Shown: positions 17,534 through 28,097, counted from the first letter of the stretch. The stretch: 64,000 bases of DNA from Ruegeria atlantica (GCF_013032455.1 NZ_WQCF01000004.1:186001-250000); one strand, 5' to 3'. Program-made: numbers and translations. Notes: generated by a model from the sequence alone, not told the origin.

Positions 17534-18228
17534 TGATCCTCAACGCATTCTTCGCGGCACTTGGTCAGGTCGGAGACCCGAAGTTCCGTGCCGTTCTGCT
17601 GCGCGGCGTTGGTCTGACGATCGTCTTGCTTATCGCGGCCTGCGCCGGAGCCATTTGGCTGATCAACCGAGCCTCTGGGAATGAGATTTCCTTGCCCTGG
17701 ATTGGTGCCGTGCCGTGGCTGAACGACGTACTGAGCTACTCGGGCATCTTCGTGGTGCTGATCCTGCCGGTGTTCCTGATGGTGCCGGTAGCATCGGCAA
17801 TAACATCGATGTTTCTGGAAGAGGTCGCACAGGCGGTCGAGGACAAACATTACCCCACATTGCCAGCAGTCCCCGGAATTCCGTTCAGCGAAGGGTTGCG
17901 CGATGCGCTGGGCTTCATGGGCGTGCTGATCGTGGCCAACCTGCTGGCACTGATCCTCTATGCGATTTTTACACCACTGGCGCCGTTTATCTTCTGGGCG
18001 ATGAACGGTTTCCTACTGGGTCGAGAATATTTCACGCTGGCCGCGATGCGTCGCATCGGTCGTGAAGGAGCGCGCAAACTGCGCGCCAAACATTCCGCGA
18101 CGATCTGGCTGGCGGGCACTTTGATGGCCATTCCTTTGTCAGTGCCTTTGGTGAATCTGGTTATCCCGATCCTCGGCGCTGCCACGTTCACCCATATCTA
18201 CCACAGGCTTTCAGGGCCTAGGCCCTGA
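17530..18228 (+). CDS. EI24/CysZ-like membrane protein
   Basis: 232 residues with about four hydrophobic segments (GLTIVLLIAACAGAIWL, SYSGIFVVLILPVFLMVPVA, GFMGVLIVANLLALILYAIF, ATIWLAGTLMAIPLSVPLVNLV) and the family phrase FWAMNGFLLGREYFTLAAMRR. CysZ in enterobacteria imports sulfate; the alphaproteobacterial EI24 proteins may differ. Coupled to the nitroreductase by a 4-base overlap. Confidence 0.85.
   Translation: MMILNAFFAALGQVGDPKFRAVLLRGVGLTIVLLIAACAGAIWLINRASGNEISLPWIGAVPWLNDVLSYSGIFVVLILPVFLMVPVASAITSMFLEEVAQAVEDKHYPTLPAVPGIPFSEGLRDALGFMGVLIVANLLALILYAIFTPLAPFIFWAMNGFLLGREYFTLAAMRRIGREGARKLRAKHSATIWLAGTLMAIPLSVPLVNLVIPILGAATFTHIYHRLSGPRP
18211..18228. terminator. Perfect palindrome at the end of the EI24 gene
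   Basis: TCAGGGCCTAGGCCCTGA is an 18-bp perfect palindrome that includes the stop codon of the EI24 gene and lies 4 bases from the convergent DUF1467 stop. It can form a hairpin in both transcripts; there is no T-run. Confidence 0.45.
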
Positions 18229-18231
18229 CGT

Positions 18232-18507
18232 TTACTCGCGCGGTTCCAGTTGGTTCAGCCAGTCGAAATCGCGCACCGAGATCACACCCGAAATGATGAT
18301 CCCCGCGACAATGGCCCAGAGCACCACCGAAATACCGGTGGTGATCCACATTTTCTTCTTCATATGATGCACTTCCGGCGCACCGGCATGGGTTCCCGGA
18401 ACAATGTCACCCAGATCACCCTGCGTCTTGATACGGATTGGAAGCACAACCAACAGCGTCATGAACCAGATGACGGCAAACAAAACCAGTGCAGCAGTAA
18501 TCGTCAT
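18232..18507 (-). CDS. DUF1467-family membrane protein
   Basis: 91 residues with two membrane helices (ALVLFAVIWFMTLLVVLPI and WITTGISVVLWAIVAGIIISG) joined by TQGDLGDIVPGTHAGAPEVHHMKKK, the conserved DUF1467 loop. The function is unknown. It lies 16 bases downstream of the methylmalonyl-CoA epimerase gene, a pairing common in this group as I recall. Confidence 0.88.
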   Translation of the reverse strand: MTITAALVLFAVIWFMTLLVVLPIRIKTQGDLGDIVPGTHAGAPEVHHMKKKMWITTGISVVLWAIVAGIIISGVISVRDFDWLNQLEPRE

Positions 18508-18523
18508 GACGGCCTCTTTCGGT

Positions 18524-18928
18524 TTAAACCTGTTCTAGCTCGACCAGGCAGCCGTTAAAGTCCTTGGGGTGCAGAAACAGCACCGGCTTGCCATGGGCAC
18601 CAATTTTGGGTTCCCCAGAACCCAGAACGCGGGCACCGGTTTCCTTCAGATGGTCGCGGGCGGCGATGATGTCCTCGACCTCATAGCAGACATGGTGAAT
18701 GCCACCGGCCGGATTCTTTTCCAAAAAGCCGTTGATCGGGCTGTCGTCACCCAGTGGATACAGCAGTTCGATCTTTGTGTTCGGGAGTTCGATAAACACA
18801 ACTGTCACACCGTGATCGGGCTCGTCCTGCGGCGCTCCAACCTTGGCGCCCAGCGCATTACGGTACTGCTCGGATGCTGCCTCAAGATCGGGCACGGCGA
18901 TGGCAACATGGTTCAGACGACCAATCAT
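18524..18928 (-). CDS. mce: Methylmalonyl-CoA epimerase
   Basis: 134 residues, VOC fold. It epimerises methylmalonyl-CoA in the propionyl-CoA to succinyl-CoA route. Metal ligands: H7 (LNHVAIAV), Q34 region (APQDEPDHGV), H78 (GIHHVCYEV) and E131 (LVELEQV). The sequence matches the family throughout its length. First of a two-gene unit with DUF1467. Confidence 0.92.
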   Translation of the reverse strand: MIGRLNHVAIAVPDLEAASEQYRNALGAKVGAPQDEPDHGVTVVFIELPNTKIELLYPLGDDSPINGFLEKNPAGGIHHVCYEVEDIIAARDHLKETGARVLGSGEPKIGAHGKPVLFLHPKDFNGCLVELEQV

Positions 18929-19062
18929 GGAAATCTCCTCTGTTCTGCGTTGCCGCGGTTATGGGGGCAGTTTGATCAAAGAACAAGTGCGCCAAATTGC
19001 CGTTAACGTCGTGTTAGCCAGAACTTCCTAGCGTGAGGCATCTGCTGACTAGGAGTTCTGAC

Positions 19063-19779
19063 ATGGACGATTCGAGCCCGTTCGCCTCACCCGCGCAGCC
19101 GACGGCCACGCGGCCTCTGCTGGGCCAAACCATTCTGGTTGTCGAAGACAGCCGCTATGCCTGTGACGCGATCCGCTTAATGTGTCTGCACAGCGGTGCC
19201 CGCATCCGCCGTGCCGACTGCCTGACATCGGCCCGACGCCACCTGCAGATTTATCGTCCTTCGGTCATTCTGGTGGATATTGGCCTACCGGACGGGTCCG
19301 GGGCCGAACTGATCGCGGAACTCACCGAAGCGACGCCACGAATAGGAGCCATTCTGGCCATGTCCGGCGACGATCATGGACAGGAAGCAGCGCGGCAAGC
19401 GGGGGCTGACGGGTTTCTGGCCAAACCGCTGAAATCTCTTTCCTATTTTCAGCAGTTCATTCTGGAAAGCCTGCCCGAAGATCGCCGCCCTAACAGCCTG
19501 CACGCCATTCGGGATGAGGTAATTCGCCCCGATCCGATGGCCTATCGAGACGACATGGCGCATATCGCGGATGTGCTGGCCGGGCCGAATGATTGCCGCA
19601 CGCTTGACTATGCGGCCCAGTTCATACGCGGGGTCGCGCGTGATGCCGAAGACACAGTTCTAGCAGAGGCCGCACAGCGACTGGCTGAGTCGCGCGTAAG
19701 CGGCACTCCGATGACCGCACTGGCAGCTCAGGTCGCAGGTATCGTTCAGGCGCGCCTTGAACAACGCGAGGCGATCTGA
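19063..19779 (+). CDS. Response regulator with a helical C-terminal domain
   Basis: 238 residues. Receiver domain about 20-140: acidic pocket VVEDSRY, phosphoacceptor Asp in VILVDIGLPDGSG, Lys in FLAKPLKS. There is no DNA-binding domain. The C-terminal ~90 residues are helical; the stretch AAQFIRGVARDAEDTVLAEAAQRL has the spacing of an Hpt helix but lacks the phosphorylatable His. It may be a phosphate sink or protein-protein switch. AGGAG precedes the start at 19063. Confidence 0.82.
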   Translation: MDDSSPFASPAQPTATRPLLGQTILVVEDSRYACDAIRLMCLHSGARIRRADCLTSARRHLQIYRPSVILVDIGLPDGSGAELIAELTEATPRIGAILAMSGDDHGQEAARQAGADGFLAKPLKSLSYFQQFILESLPEDRRPNSLHAIRDEVIRPDPMAYRDDMAHIADVLAGPNDCRTLDYAAQFIRGVARDAEDTVLAEAAQRLAESRVSGTPMTALAAQVAGIVQARLEQREAI

Positions 19780-19780
19780 G

Positions 19781-19993
19781 GTGGCAACAGCTTATTTTCT
19801 GACGGCCGCAATCCTGAGCATATGGGCATACACGCTGACGCGCGCCGTGGCGCGAAACATAAGGATCGCGCGTGGATCGCTACCTTGTCCACTAGATGAT
19901 CCACCAAGCACCTATGCCGCGCAGGGTATCAGCCATTCGGTTGACGACCCATCCGACAAAGAAAAAACCCGCCGCGACGAACGCGGCGGGTGA
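19781..19993 (+). CDS. Possible small membrane protein
   Basis: 70 codons starting with GTG two bases after the response regulator stop, with GAGG nine bases upstream. One membrane helix (AYFLTAAILSIWAYTLTRAVA) is followed by a hydrophilic tail. The last 11 codons are encoded by the inverted repeat of the aspS terminator, which argues for a marginal gene. The role and even the reality are uncertain. Confidence 0.35.
   Translation: MATAYFLTAAILSIWAYTLTRAVARNIRIARGSLPCPLDDPPSTYAAQGISHSVDDPSDKEKTRRDERGG
19962..19992 (-). terminator. Rho-independent terminator of aspS
   Basis: On the minus strand CCCGCCGCG pairs with CGCGGCGGG across TTCGT and is followed by TTTTTTC. It starts 6 bases past the aspS stop. 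Confidence 0.85.
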
Positions 19994-19997
19994 TTGA

Positions 19998-22013
19998 TCA
20001 GTCTTGCGGGATGATCCGCAGACCCAGTTCCATCAACTGATCCGAGGTCGGATCGGAGGGCGCGTCCATCATCAGATCTTCGGCGCGCTGGTTCATCGGG
20101 AACATCATGACTTCGCGAATGTTGGCCTCATCCGCAAGCAACATCACGATACGGTCGATGCCTGCAGCGCAACCACCGTGCGGCGGCGCGCCATAGTGGA
20201 ACGCGTTGAACAGCGCACCAAAGCGGCTTTTCACTTCATCCTCGCCGTACCCGGCCAGCTCGAAGGCTTTCAACATGATCTCGGGCTTGTGGTTCCGGAT
20301 CGCGCCCGAAACCAGCTCATACCCGTTGCAGGCCAAGTCATACTGGTAGCCACGCACATCCAGCGGATCGCCATTCAGCGCTTCCATTCCACCCTGCGGC
20401 ATCGAGAACGGGTTGTGTTCGAAATCGATGGCGCCGGTTTCTTCGTCCTGCTCGTAGATCGGGAAATCCACGATCCAGGCAAACGCGAAACGGTCTTTCT
20501 CGGTCAGGTTAAGCTCATCACCGATCACATCGCGCGCTTTACCGGCAACCTTTTCAAAGGCCTTCGGCTTACCTCCTAGGAAGAACGCCGCATCACCGAC
20601 CCCCAGACCCAGTTGCTGACGGATCGCCTCGGTGCGCTCGGGACCGATGTTCTTGGCCAGCGGGCCGGCAGCTTCAACATTGGAAAAATGTGCGGACAAC
20701 AAGAAGCTAGCCCTGCGTAGATTTCCATTTTCCTGCGCTTTCGCGACTTTTTCGAGAATATCGCTTTCTAGTGCTGCTTGGACGTCATGTTGGGCTAGAA
20801 GATCTTCATAAGCCGCCTCAAGAGCAATATATGCAGGCGCATCGACATCCTCTTCGTCGAAGTCTGCAAGCAGGTCGACAATAACCTTAAGCTTATTCAG
20901 TGACTCTCTAGAGGCTAGTTTGTTCTGTTTCTCACGCCAGAAGATATAGCCCATACCGGGCAGACCCTCTTTCTGAGCAAAGGCATTCATGCGGTCACAA
21001 AACTTGCGGCTTCCACCCGTCGGCGCAGGGATGGCGCGGATTTCGGTGCCTTCCTGCTCCAACAGCTTCGCGAAAATCGCGAAGCCAGACCCGCGGAAGT
21101 GGTCGGAGACCACTTGCATTTTAATAGGATTGCGCAGGTCCGGCTTGTCGGTGCCGTACCACAGGGCCGAGTCCTTATAGGAAATCTGCGGCCACTCCTG
21201 ATCGACCTTGCGACCTCCGCCGAACTGTTCGAACACGCCTGTCAGGACCGGTTGGATCGTGTCAAACACGTCCTGCTGTTCGACAAACGACATCTCAAGG
21301 TCAAGCTGATAGAAATCGGTGGGCGAACGGTCGGCGCGCGGGTCTTCGTCACGGAAGCACGGCGCGATCTGGAAATACTTGTCGAAACCCGACACCATGA
21401 TCAACTGTTTGAACAACTGCGGCGCCTGCGGCAGCGCGTAGAACTTGCCCGGATGCAGGCGCGACGGCACCAGAAAGTCGCGCGCGCCCTCGGGCGAGGA
21501 TGCGGTAATGATCGGCGTCTGATACTCCCGGAATCCCTGATCCCACATGCGTTTGCGCATGGATGCCACAACGTCCGAGCGCAGGGTCATGTTCTGCTGC
21601 ATCGCCTCGCGGCGCAGGTCCAGATAGCGATATCGCAGGCGGGTTTCTTCGGGATATTCCTGATCGCCGAACACCATCAGGGGCAACTCGTCGGCGGCAC
21701 CCAGAACTTCAAGTTCGCGCACATAAACCTCGATTTCACCAGTCGGCAACTTCGGGTTCACCAGCTCGGGCGCGCGCGCTTTGACAGTGCCGTCGATGCG
21801 GATACACCATTCAGAGCGCACTTTCTCCAACTCAGCAAAAGCTGCGCTGTCACCGTCGCACAGAACCTGTGTCACACCGAAATGGTCGCGCAGGTCGATG
21901 AACAGCACGCCGCCATGATCTCGGACCCGATGCACCCAACCGGACAGGCGGACGGTTTCACCGACATTGGCGGCGGTCAGAGCGGCGCAGGTGTGGCTGC
22001 GGTAGGCGTGCAT
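19998..22013 (-). CDS. aspS: Aspartyl-tRNA synthetase with an internal insertion
   Basis: 671 residues against ~590 for the bacterial type. The N-terminal OB-fold anticodon domain ([21 protein letters not shown]), class II motif 2 ([20 protein letters not shown]), the GAD domain (from about 280) and motif 3 ([18 protein letters not shown]) are all present, so the catalytic parts are intact. The excess length is one in-frame block, residues 362-446, between GYIFWRE and [17 protein letters not shown] in the GAD region (listed separately). Whether it charges only tRNA-Asp or also tRNA-Asn cannot be read here. Confidence 0.93.
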   Translation of the reverse strand: MHAYRSHTCAALTAANVGETVRLSGWVHRVRDHGGVLFIDLRDHFGVTQVLCDGDSAAFAELEKVRSEWCIRIDGTVKARAPELVNPKLPTGEIEVYVRELEVLGAADELPLMVFGDQEYPEETRLRYRYLDLRREAMQQNMTLRSDVVASMRKRMWDQGFREYQTPIITASSPEGARDFLVPSRLHPGKFYALPQAPQLFKQLIMVSGFDKYFQIAPCFRDEDPRADRSPTDFYQLDLEMSFVEQQDVFDTIQPVLTGVFEQFGGGRKVDQEWPQISYKDSALWYGTDKPDLRNPIKMQVVSDHFRGSGFAIFAKLLEQEGTEIRAIPAPTGGSRKFCDRMNAFAQKEGLPGMGYIFWREKQNKLASRESLNKLKVIVDLLADFDEEDVDAPAYIALEAAYEDLLAQHDVQAALESDILEKVAKAQENGNLRRASFLLSAHFSNVEAAGPLAKNIGPERTEAIRQQLGLGVGDAAFFLGGKPKAFEKVAGKARDVIGDELNLTEKDRFAFAWIVDFPIYEQDEETGAIDFEHNPFSMPQGGMEALNGDPLDVRGYQYDLACNGYELVSGAIRNHKPEIMLKAFELAGYGEDEVKSRFGALFNAFHYGAPPHGGCAAGIDRIVMLLADEANIREVMMFPMNQRAEDLMMDAPSDPTSDQLMELGLRIIPQD
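20676..20933 (-). other. Low-GC in-frame insertion within aspS
   Basis: About 85 codons absent from ordinary AspS. GC over 20701-20940 is 47% by my count against roughly 60% around it, and it uses CTA four times plus AGA and AGG, codons scarce in the rest of the gene. The encoded segment is acidic and mostly helical ([17 protein letters not shown] ... [18 protein letters not shown]). No stop codon or frameshift, so it is translated unless removed. Confidence 0.7.
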
Positions 22014-22092
22014 GGATCATATCCCTTCGGGCGCAGAATTCGTCGCGCCGATACACCCTGTCAGGCTTGGAAAGTCAAGGCGGGTCGCACCG

Positions 22093-22764
22093 TCAAAACG
22101 GCCTTTGCACATTACCCGAGTAGAAATAGATACCCAGCCCTGCAGCAAAGATGATGTTTCCCGCAATTGCATGCAGCAGGACGGCATAGAAAAACGACCC
22201 GCGCCGACGATAAGCCCAGGTGAATAGCAGCCCTCCGGCGAAGGTCATGATGGTGACGATCCAGCTCCAATACATCAAATGAGCCAGTGAAAACAGCGCG
22301 GCGTTCAGCAGATATGCCGCCTGCCCATTTGGCAGGATCACGTGGTAACGGCGGAAGAACAGGGCCCGGAACAGCAACTCTTGCGGCAGGGCAGACATGA
22401 TCGGATAGGCAAGCCAGATCACCACCAAAAATTCAGGTCGGTGACGTAACAGGAAGAATGAGGCCTCGGGCCGCGTGACCATCACAAGTGCGGCACAAAC
22501 AATCGTCATGGCAAGTGCAAAGACAACAACCTCGCGCCAAGACCAGTTGCGCCAATTATAACGCAGCTCTGCCCAGGCAAAGCCGGGTGTGAAATGTAGC
22601 AGCATGATCCCGATGGCCGTGAACGTGAAGAGGGACGGGAACATCCAGCTCGGTGGAAACAACACCGCGATAAGCACAGGCGCGGCGATGAAGAACAGCC
22701 CAAATTCCAATCGCAAGCGCAAATGCGGTTTCGCGCTGTCCACCCAATCGGTTTGTTTGCTCAC
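22093..22764 (-). CDS. CPBP-family intramembrane protease homologue
   Basis: 223 residues with about six membrane segments. CPBP (Abi) motifs: motif 1 appears as QELLFR instead of EExxxR, motif 2 FSLAH, motif 3 LLHAIAGN. The first Glu of motif 1 is Gln, as I recall for many alphaproteobacterial members, so catalysis is uncertain. It shares a 4-base overlap with pabC. Confidence 0.85.
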   Translation of the reverse strand: MSKQTDWVDSAKPHLRLRLEFGLFFIAAPVLIAVLFPPSWMFPSLFTFTAIGIMLLHFTPGFAWAELRYNWRNWSWREVVVFALAMTIVCAALVMVTRPEASFFLLRHRPEFLVVIWLAYPIMSALPQELLFRALFFRRYHVILPNGQAAYLLNAALFSLAHLMYWSWIVTIMTFAGGLLFTWAYRRRGSFFYAVLLHAIAGNIIFAAGLGIYFYSGNVQRPF

Positions 22765-23408
22765 TGTACTGCCAACTCCGCCCGGATCAGACCACGCAAC
22801 GAATTTCCCATGTAGACTTTTGTTGCGTTTTTCAGGTCGGTCAAGGTCAGGGTGGTTTCGGTAACTTGCTTATTACCCAGCAGTTCTTCACGTAGAATGC
22901 CCGGTAGCAATCCGCTGGACAGCGTCGGGGTCAGGTGGCGACCGTCTGGCATGTGAATAAATATATTCGTGATCGTTCCTTCGCACAGTTCTTCGCGTTC
23001 ATTCAGGAACAAAACCTCATCAATCCCTTGCGGCAAGGCCGCCCGGGCGGTGTCGTATAGCGCACGTTTCGTGGTCTTGTGCTGCAGCCAAACGTCGGAC
23101 GCGGTCAACCGTGCCTCTGCAAGAGCCACCCGCCAAACCGCGGGGTTGTCAGCCAACGCTCCGGTCGTCACGTCCATTTGCCCGTCGGCGGCCAGCGTCA
23201 AGCGGCAACGCAGCGGCGCTTCCCCCGCGACCGAGTGGATTTTTTCAACAACAAGCCCGGCATCGTACGGAAATCCGAATGCATCGGCTGATCGCGCCAT
23301 CCGCGCCATATGGCGATCCAGACGTAAAAATCCCTGCCCTGGTCGATAGGCCAGCGTTTCGATTATGCGGAAGTCAGGATCATCTGGTGGGCAAAGCGGG
23401 CTTTCCAT
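22761..23408 (-). CDS. pabC: Aminodeoxychorismate lyase-like class IV aminotransferase
   Basis: 215 residues, a PLP enzyme. The PLP-binding Lys lies in LQHKTTKRALYD; the cofactor region EVLFLNEREELCEGTITNIF is diagnostic of fold type IV; ends GNSLRGLIRAEL. PabC releases pyruvate from aminodeoxychorismate to give p-aminobenzoate for folate. Its start lies inside the 3' end of pabB (46-base overlap), which supports this role over branched-chain aminotransferase. Confidence 0.88.
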   Translation of the reverse strand: MESPLCPPDDPDFRIIETLAYRPGQGFLRLDRHMARMARSADAFGFPYDAGLVVEKIHSVAGEAPLRCRLTLAADGQMDVTTGALADNPAVWRVALAEARLTASDVWLQHKTTKRALYDTARAALPQGIDEVLFLNEREELCEGTITNIFIHMPDGRHLTPTLSSGLLPGILREELLGNKQVTETTLTLTDLKNATKVYMGNSLRGLIRAELAVQ

Positions 23409-24496
23409 AGTGCTTCCTCATACTCGGACGGTGCTGTGCTGTCCCAGACCACTCCGCCGCCTACATTCAGCGTGGCCTTGCCATCCTCAACCATCAGAGT
23501 ACGGATCGCCACGTTAAACTCGGCCCGTCCATCCGGCGCGGCCCAGCCGATGGCACCACAATAGATGTCGCGGGGCCAGGGCTCGAGGTCGGACAGAATC
23601 TCCATCGCTCGGATCTTGGGCGCGCCGGTGATCGAGCCACACGGGAATAGCGCCGTCAGGATATCGGACAGTTCTGCGCCCAGATGCAGTTGCGCCTGCA
23701 CCAGCGAGATCATTTGATGCACGGTTGCATAGGTCTCGACCTTGAACAGCTCGGGCACTTTGACCGAACCCGGCAAAGCAACGCGGCTGATGTCGTTGCG
23801 CAGAAGATCGACGATCATCAGGTTCTCGGCCCGATTTTTGTCGTCAATCGACAGGAAAGCGCGACGGCGGGCGTCCTCGGCCATATCTTCGCTGCGCGGC
23901 TGTGTGCCTTTCATCGGGCGGGTTTCGATCCCTCGGTCAGCGTCGGTGCGAAAGAACAGCTCGGGCGAGCGGCTGAGCAGATCGGGCAGACCATCTTGCT
24001 GAACCAACGCGCCATGGCCCACTGGCTGTCCTGATGCCAATGCAGCATAGAGCGAAGCGCTGTCGCCCTCCACGGTCAGGTCAATCGGAAAGGTCAGGTT
24101 GGCCTGATAGATATCCCCGGCTCCGATGGCGTCATGCACCTGTTTAAAGGCACGGGTATACCGCGCCTCGTCCCAGCGGGGTTCAAAGCCTGTCACTCCG
24201 CCCGACGCTGCGGGAAGATCACGTTGCGCGGGCGTGTCATAGACACCAAAGCAGATCAAAGGCAGGCGGCGATCTGAAGGCAGACGGTCGATCAGACGCG
24301 GCTCCAGTACATAACCCAGCTCATAGCTGGCATAGCCCGCCAGCCACGCACCGTCGGCGCGCGCCTCATCCAGCGCCGCCAAGGCCTGGGGCACATCGTC
24401 CGGCTGGTCCGCACGGATCACACTGGTTGGCCGGTCGAAACTTGTTCCGGCCCCGGCTGGCCCCTGATCGAAACGAATACGCAATTGCATCCTCAT
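23363..24496 (-). CDS. pabB: Aminodeoxychorismate synthase component I
   Basis: 377 residues from ATG 24496 (ATG 24490 is also possible; neither has an ideal ribosome site). Chorismate-binding core: QANLTFPI, SPELFFR, TRPMKGTQPR, KNRAENLMIVDLLRNDISRV, FPCGSITGAPKIRAMEI and IRTLMV. PabB aminates chorismate with the glutaminase PabA, which is not in this window. The N-terminal domain is short compared with anthranilate synthase. Confidence 0.92.
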   Translation of the reverse strand: MRMQLRIRFDQGPAGAGTSFDRPTSVIRADQPDDVPQALAALDEARADGAWLAGYASYELGYVLEPRLIDRLPSDRRLPLICFGVYDTPAQRDLPAASGGVTGFEPRWDEARYTRAFKQVHDAIGAGDIYQANLTFPIDLTVEGDSASLYAALASGQPVGHGALVQQDGLPDLLSRSPELFFRTDADRGIETRPMKGTQPRSEDMAEDARRRAFLSIDDKNRAENLMIVDLLRNDISRVALPGSVKVPELFKVETYATVHQMISLVQAQLHLGAELSDILTALFPCGSITGAPKIRAMEILSDLEPWPRDIYCGAIGWAAPDGRAEFNVAIRTLMVEDGKATLNVGGGVVWDSTAPSEYEEALWKARFAHQMILTSA

Positions 24497-24666
24497 TTGT
24501 CGTGCTGCGCGGTATAGAGAATACGGCGACAAGGGAAAGAGGGGAAAGCGGCAATTTCACCCCCGTTTCCGATACCCCTTGAACCTTTTCGCGCGGTCCC
24601 TATAACGCAGGACAATTTGGGCGCTTGGGGGTGCCCTGACTCGCAGACAACCGAAGGAACAAGGCC

Positions 24667-27600
24667 ATGCCCAGAAGAACCGACATTCAGTCGATCATGA
24701 TCATCGGGGCGGGGCCCATTGTCATCGGTCAGGCCTGCGAATTCGACTATTCCGGCGCACAGGCCTGTAAGGCGCTGCGCGAGGAAGGGTACCGGGTCAT
24801 TCTGGTAAACTCAAACCCGGCGACCATCATGACCGATCCCGGGCTGGCGGACGCCACCTATATCGAGCCTATTACCCCCGAGGTTGTCGCCAAGATCATC
24901 GAGAAGGAACGCCCCGACGCCCTGCTGCCCACCATGGGCGGACAGACCGGCCTGAACACTTCGTTGGCGTTGGAAGAGATAGGCGTACTGGACAAGTTCG
25001 GCGTTGAGATGATCGGCGCCAAGCGCGACGCCATCGAAATGGCCGAAGACCGCGCCCTGTTCCGCGAGGCGATGGACCGGCTGGGTCTGGAAAACCCCAA
25101 GGCGACCATCGTGACCGCACCCAAGCGTGAAGACGGATCCACCGATCTGGACGCGGGCGTGCAAATGGCACTTGATGAGCTTGAAGAAATCGGTCTGCCT
25201 GCCATCATCCGCCCCGCCTTTACTCTGGGCGGCACCGGCGGCGGCGTGGCCTATAACCGCGAGGATTATATCCATTTTTGCCGTTCGGGCATGGATGCCT
25301 CGCCGGTCAATCAGATCCTCGTCGATGAAAGCCTGCTGGGCTGGAAAGAATACGAGATGGAGGTGGTGCGCGACACCGCTGACAACGCCATCATCGTCTG
25401 CTCCATCGAAAACGTCGACCCGATGGGCGTGCACACGGGTGACTCGATCACTGTGGCCCCAGCGCTCACGCTGACCGACAAGGAATACCAGATCATGCGC
25501 AACGGCTCGATTGCCGTTCTGCGCGAGATCGGGGTCGAGACCGGCGGATCGAACGTACAGTGGGCGATCAACCCCGACGATGGCCGCATGGTCGTGATCG
25601 AGATGAACCCGCGCGTGTCGCGCTCCTCGGCGCTGGCGTCCAAAGCGACCGGATTTCCGATTGCAAAGATCGCCGCGAAACTGGCCGTTGGCTACACGCT
25701 GGACGAACTGGACAACGACATCACCAAGGTAACCCCGGCCTCGTTCGAGCCGACCATCGACTATGTCGTTACCAAGATTCCGAAATTCGCGTTTGAGAAA
25801 TTCCCGGGCTCGGAACCCTATCTGACCACCGCGATGAAGTCGGTGGGTGAGGCCATGTCCATCGGCCGCACCATCCACGAATCGATGCAGAAGGCTCTGG
25901 CCTCGATGGAATCGGGCCTGACCGGCTTTGATGAGATCGAAATCCCCGGCCTCAACGTAGGTGTCTGGGAGGAGGCCGACGACAAGGCTGCTGTAATCAA
26001 GGCGATCAGCCAGCAGACGCCCGACCGTCTGCGCACAATCGCGCAAGCGATGCGCCACGGTCTGACCGATGACGAGATTTTCGGCGTCACCAAGTTCGAC
26101 CCGTGGTTCTTGGCCCGCATCCGCGAGATCATCGAGGCCGAACGTCAGGTCCGTAAAGACGGTCTGCCGGTGACCGAGGAAGGCATCCGCAAGCTCAAGA
26201 TGCTGGGCTTCACCGATGCACGTCTGGGCAATCTGACCGGCCGCGACGAAGACAACGTCCGCCGCGCCCGCCGGAATCTCGGCGTCAGCGCCGTGTTCAA
26301 GCGCATCGACACCTGCGCCGCCGAGTTCGAAGCGCAGACGCCTTACATGTATTCGACCTACGAAGCCCCAATGATGGGTGAGGTTGAATGTGAAGCACGC
26401 CCGAGTGACCGCAAAAAGGTCGTCATTCTCGGCGGTGGCCCGAACCGGATCGGTCAGGGTATCGAGTTCGACTATTGCTGCTGTCACGCCTGTTTCGCGC
26501 TGACCGAGGCAGGCTACGAAACCATCATGATCAACTGCAACCCCGAGACAGTGTCCACCGACTATGACACTTCGGACCGCCTGTATTTCGAGCCGCTGAC
26601 CTTCGAACACGTCATGGAAATCCTGACGAAGGAACAGGAAAACGGCACGCTGCATGGTGTGATCGTTCAGTTCGGCGGTCAGACCCCGCTGAAACTGGCA
26701 AACGCGCTCGAGGCCGAGGGCATCCCGATCCTCGGAACCACACCGGACGCGATCGACCTGGCCGAAGACCGCGAACGCTTCCAGGCGCTGGTCAACGATC
26801 TGGGCCTGAAACAGCCCAAGAACGGCATTGCCTCGACGGATGAACAGGCGCTGGAGATTGCCGAAGAAATCGGCTTCCCGCTGGTCATCCGCCCCTCTTA
26901 CGTTCTGGGTGGCCGCGCGATGGAGATCGTGCGCGACATGGATCAGCTGAAACGCTACATCAACGAGGCCGTCGTGGTCTCGGGCGACAGCCCGGTTCTG
27001 CTGGACAGCTATCTGGCCGGTGCGGTTGAGCTGGACGTAGACGCTCTGTGCGATGGCACCGACGTACACGTCGCGGGTATCATGCAGCACATCGAAGAGG
27101 CGGGCGTTCACTCGGGCGACTCGGCCTGTTCGCTACCGCCCTACTCGCTGTCAAAAGAGATCATTGAGCAGATCAAGGATCAGGCGTTCAAACTGGCCAA
27201 GGCGCTGAACGTTGTCGGCTTGATGAACGTGCAGTTCGCGATCAAGGATGATGAGATCTACCTGATCGAAGTGAACCCGCGCGCCTCGCGCACTGTACCT
27301 TTCGTCGCCAAAGCCACCGACAGCGCGATTGCCTCGATTGCGGCGCGCATCATGGCGGGCGAAAAACTGGCGAACTTCCCAAAACGCCCGCCCTACAAGA
27401 CTGTCGACGACACCAAAATCGCCGACCAGATGACACTGGCCGACCCGGACATGCCGTGGTTCTCGGTGAAAGAAGCAGTTCTGCCCTTTGCCCGTTTCCC
27501 CGGTGTCGACACCATTCTTGGCCCGGAAATGCGCTCGACCGGAGAGGTCATGGGCTGGGATCGCGACTTCCCGCGTGCTTTCCTCAAGGCGCAGATGGGC

Positions 27601-28011
27601 GCCGGGATGGTGTTGCCGTCCTCGGGTCGCGCCTTTATCTCAATCAAGGATGCCGACAAGACAGCCGCCATGCTAGAGGCTGCTCAGGTGTTGGTTGAAC
27701 AAGGCTTCACACTGGTTGCAACCCGCGGCACCCAAAGCTGGCTGGCTAATCAGGGGGTCCCTTGCGATGTGGTCAACAAGGTCTATGAAGGCCGCCCCGA
27801 TGTGGTCGACATGCTGAAAGACGGTCAGGTACAGTTGTTGATGAACACCACCGAGGGTGCTCAGGCGGTGGAGGATAGCAAATCCATCCGCTCGATCGCG
27901 CTCTATGACAAGATCCCTTATTTCACCACCGCCGCCGCCAGCCATGCCGCTGCGCTGGCGATCAAGGCGCAGGCCGAAGGGGATGTCGAGGTGAAGTCGC
28001 TGCAGGGCTGA
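24667..28011 (+). CDS. carB: Carbamoyl-phosphate synthase large subunit
   Basis: 1114 residues with two homologous ATP-grasp halves, oligomerisation domain and C-terminal allosteric (MGS) domain. Halves begin [20 protein letters not shown] and [22 protein letters not shown]-binding repeats [16 protein letters not shown] and [17 protein letters not shown]; acidic metal sites [20 protein letters not shown] and [18 protein letters not shown]. It makes carbamoyl phosphate for arginine and pyrimidine synthesis. carA is not adjacent, as is usual in this group. A long antisense frame over it is a codon artefact. Confidence 0.97.
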   Translation: MPRRTDIQSIMIIGAGPIVIGQACEFDYSGAQACKALREEGYRVILVNSNPATIMTDPGLADATYIEPITPEVVAKIIEKERPDALLPTMGGQTGLNTSLALEEIGVLDKFGVEMIGAKRDAIEMAEDRALFREAMDRLGLENPKATIVTAPKREDGSTDLDAGVQMALDELEEIGLPAIIRPAFTLGGTGGGVAYNREDYIHFCRSGMDASPVNQILVDESLLGWKEYEMEVVRDTADNAIIVCSIENVDPMGVHTGDSITVAPALTLTDKEYQIMRNGSIAVLREIGVETGGSNVQWAINPDDGRMVVIEMNPRVSRSSALASKATGFPIAKIAAKLAVGYTLDELDNDITKVTPASFEPTIDYVVTKIPKFAFEKFPGSEPYLTTAMKSVGEAMSIGRTIHESMQKALASMESGLTGFDEIEIPGLNVGVWEEADDKAAVIKAISQQTPDRLRTIAQAMRHGLTDDEIFGVTKFDPWFLARIREIIEAERQVRKDGLPVTEEGIRKLKMLGFTDARLGNLTGRDEDNVRRARRNLGVSAVFKRIDTCAAEFEAQTPYMYSTYEAPMMGEVECEARPSDRKKVVILGGGPNRIGQGIEFDYCCCHACFALTEAGYETIMINCNPETVSTDYDTSDRLYFEPLTFEHVMEILTKEQENGTLHGVIVQFGGQTPLKLANALEAEGIPILGTTPDAIDLAEDRERFQALVNDLGLKQPKNGIASTDEQALEIAEEIGFPLVIRPSYVLGGRAMEIVRDMDQLKRYINEAVVVSGDSPVLLDSYLAGAVELDVDALCDGTDVHVAGIMQHIEEAGVHSGDSACSLPPYSLSKEIIEQIKDQAFKLAKALNVVGLMNVQFAIKDDEIYLIEVNPRASRTVPFVAKATDSAIASIAARIMAGEKLANFPKRPPYKTVDDTKIADQMTLADPDMPWFSVKEAVLPFARFPGVDTILGPEMRSTGEVMGWDRDFPRAFLKAQMGAGMVLPSSGRAFISIKDADKTAAMLEAAQVLVEQGFTLVATRGTQSWLANQGVPCDVVNKVYEGRPDVVDMLKDGQVQLLMNTTEGAQAVEDSKSIRSIALYDKIPYFTTAAASHAAALAIKAQAEGDVEVKSLQG

Positions 28012-28057
28012 CCGGCTCTGCTAGCGGCGAATTCCGCGCATTTTGAACCAATTAGTC

Positions 28058-28097
28058 CGCGCCCGTTGACCTTGTGTCATCGGGCGCGCATTTTTTT
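28058..28097 (+). terminator. Rho-independent terminator of carB
   Basis: CGCGCCCG (28058-28065) pairs with CGGGCGCG (28081-28088) and is followed by CATTTTTTT. It lies 47 bases after the carB stop. Confidence 0.85.

Noticed and set aside
21099..22154. A 351-codon plus-strand frame across aspS
   Set aside because: It is antisense to the aspS coding sequence, with no ribosome site and no domain.
24811..27111. A 766-codon open frame on the minus strand inside carB
   Set aside because: It is antisense to a conserved gene and arises from GC-rich third positions; the protein has no recognisable features and no start signal.
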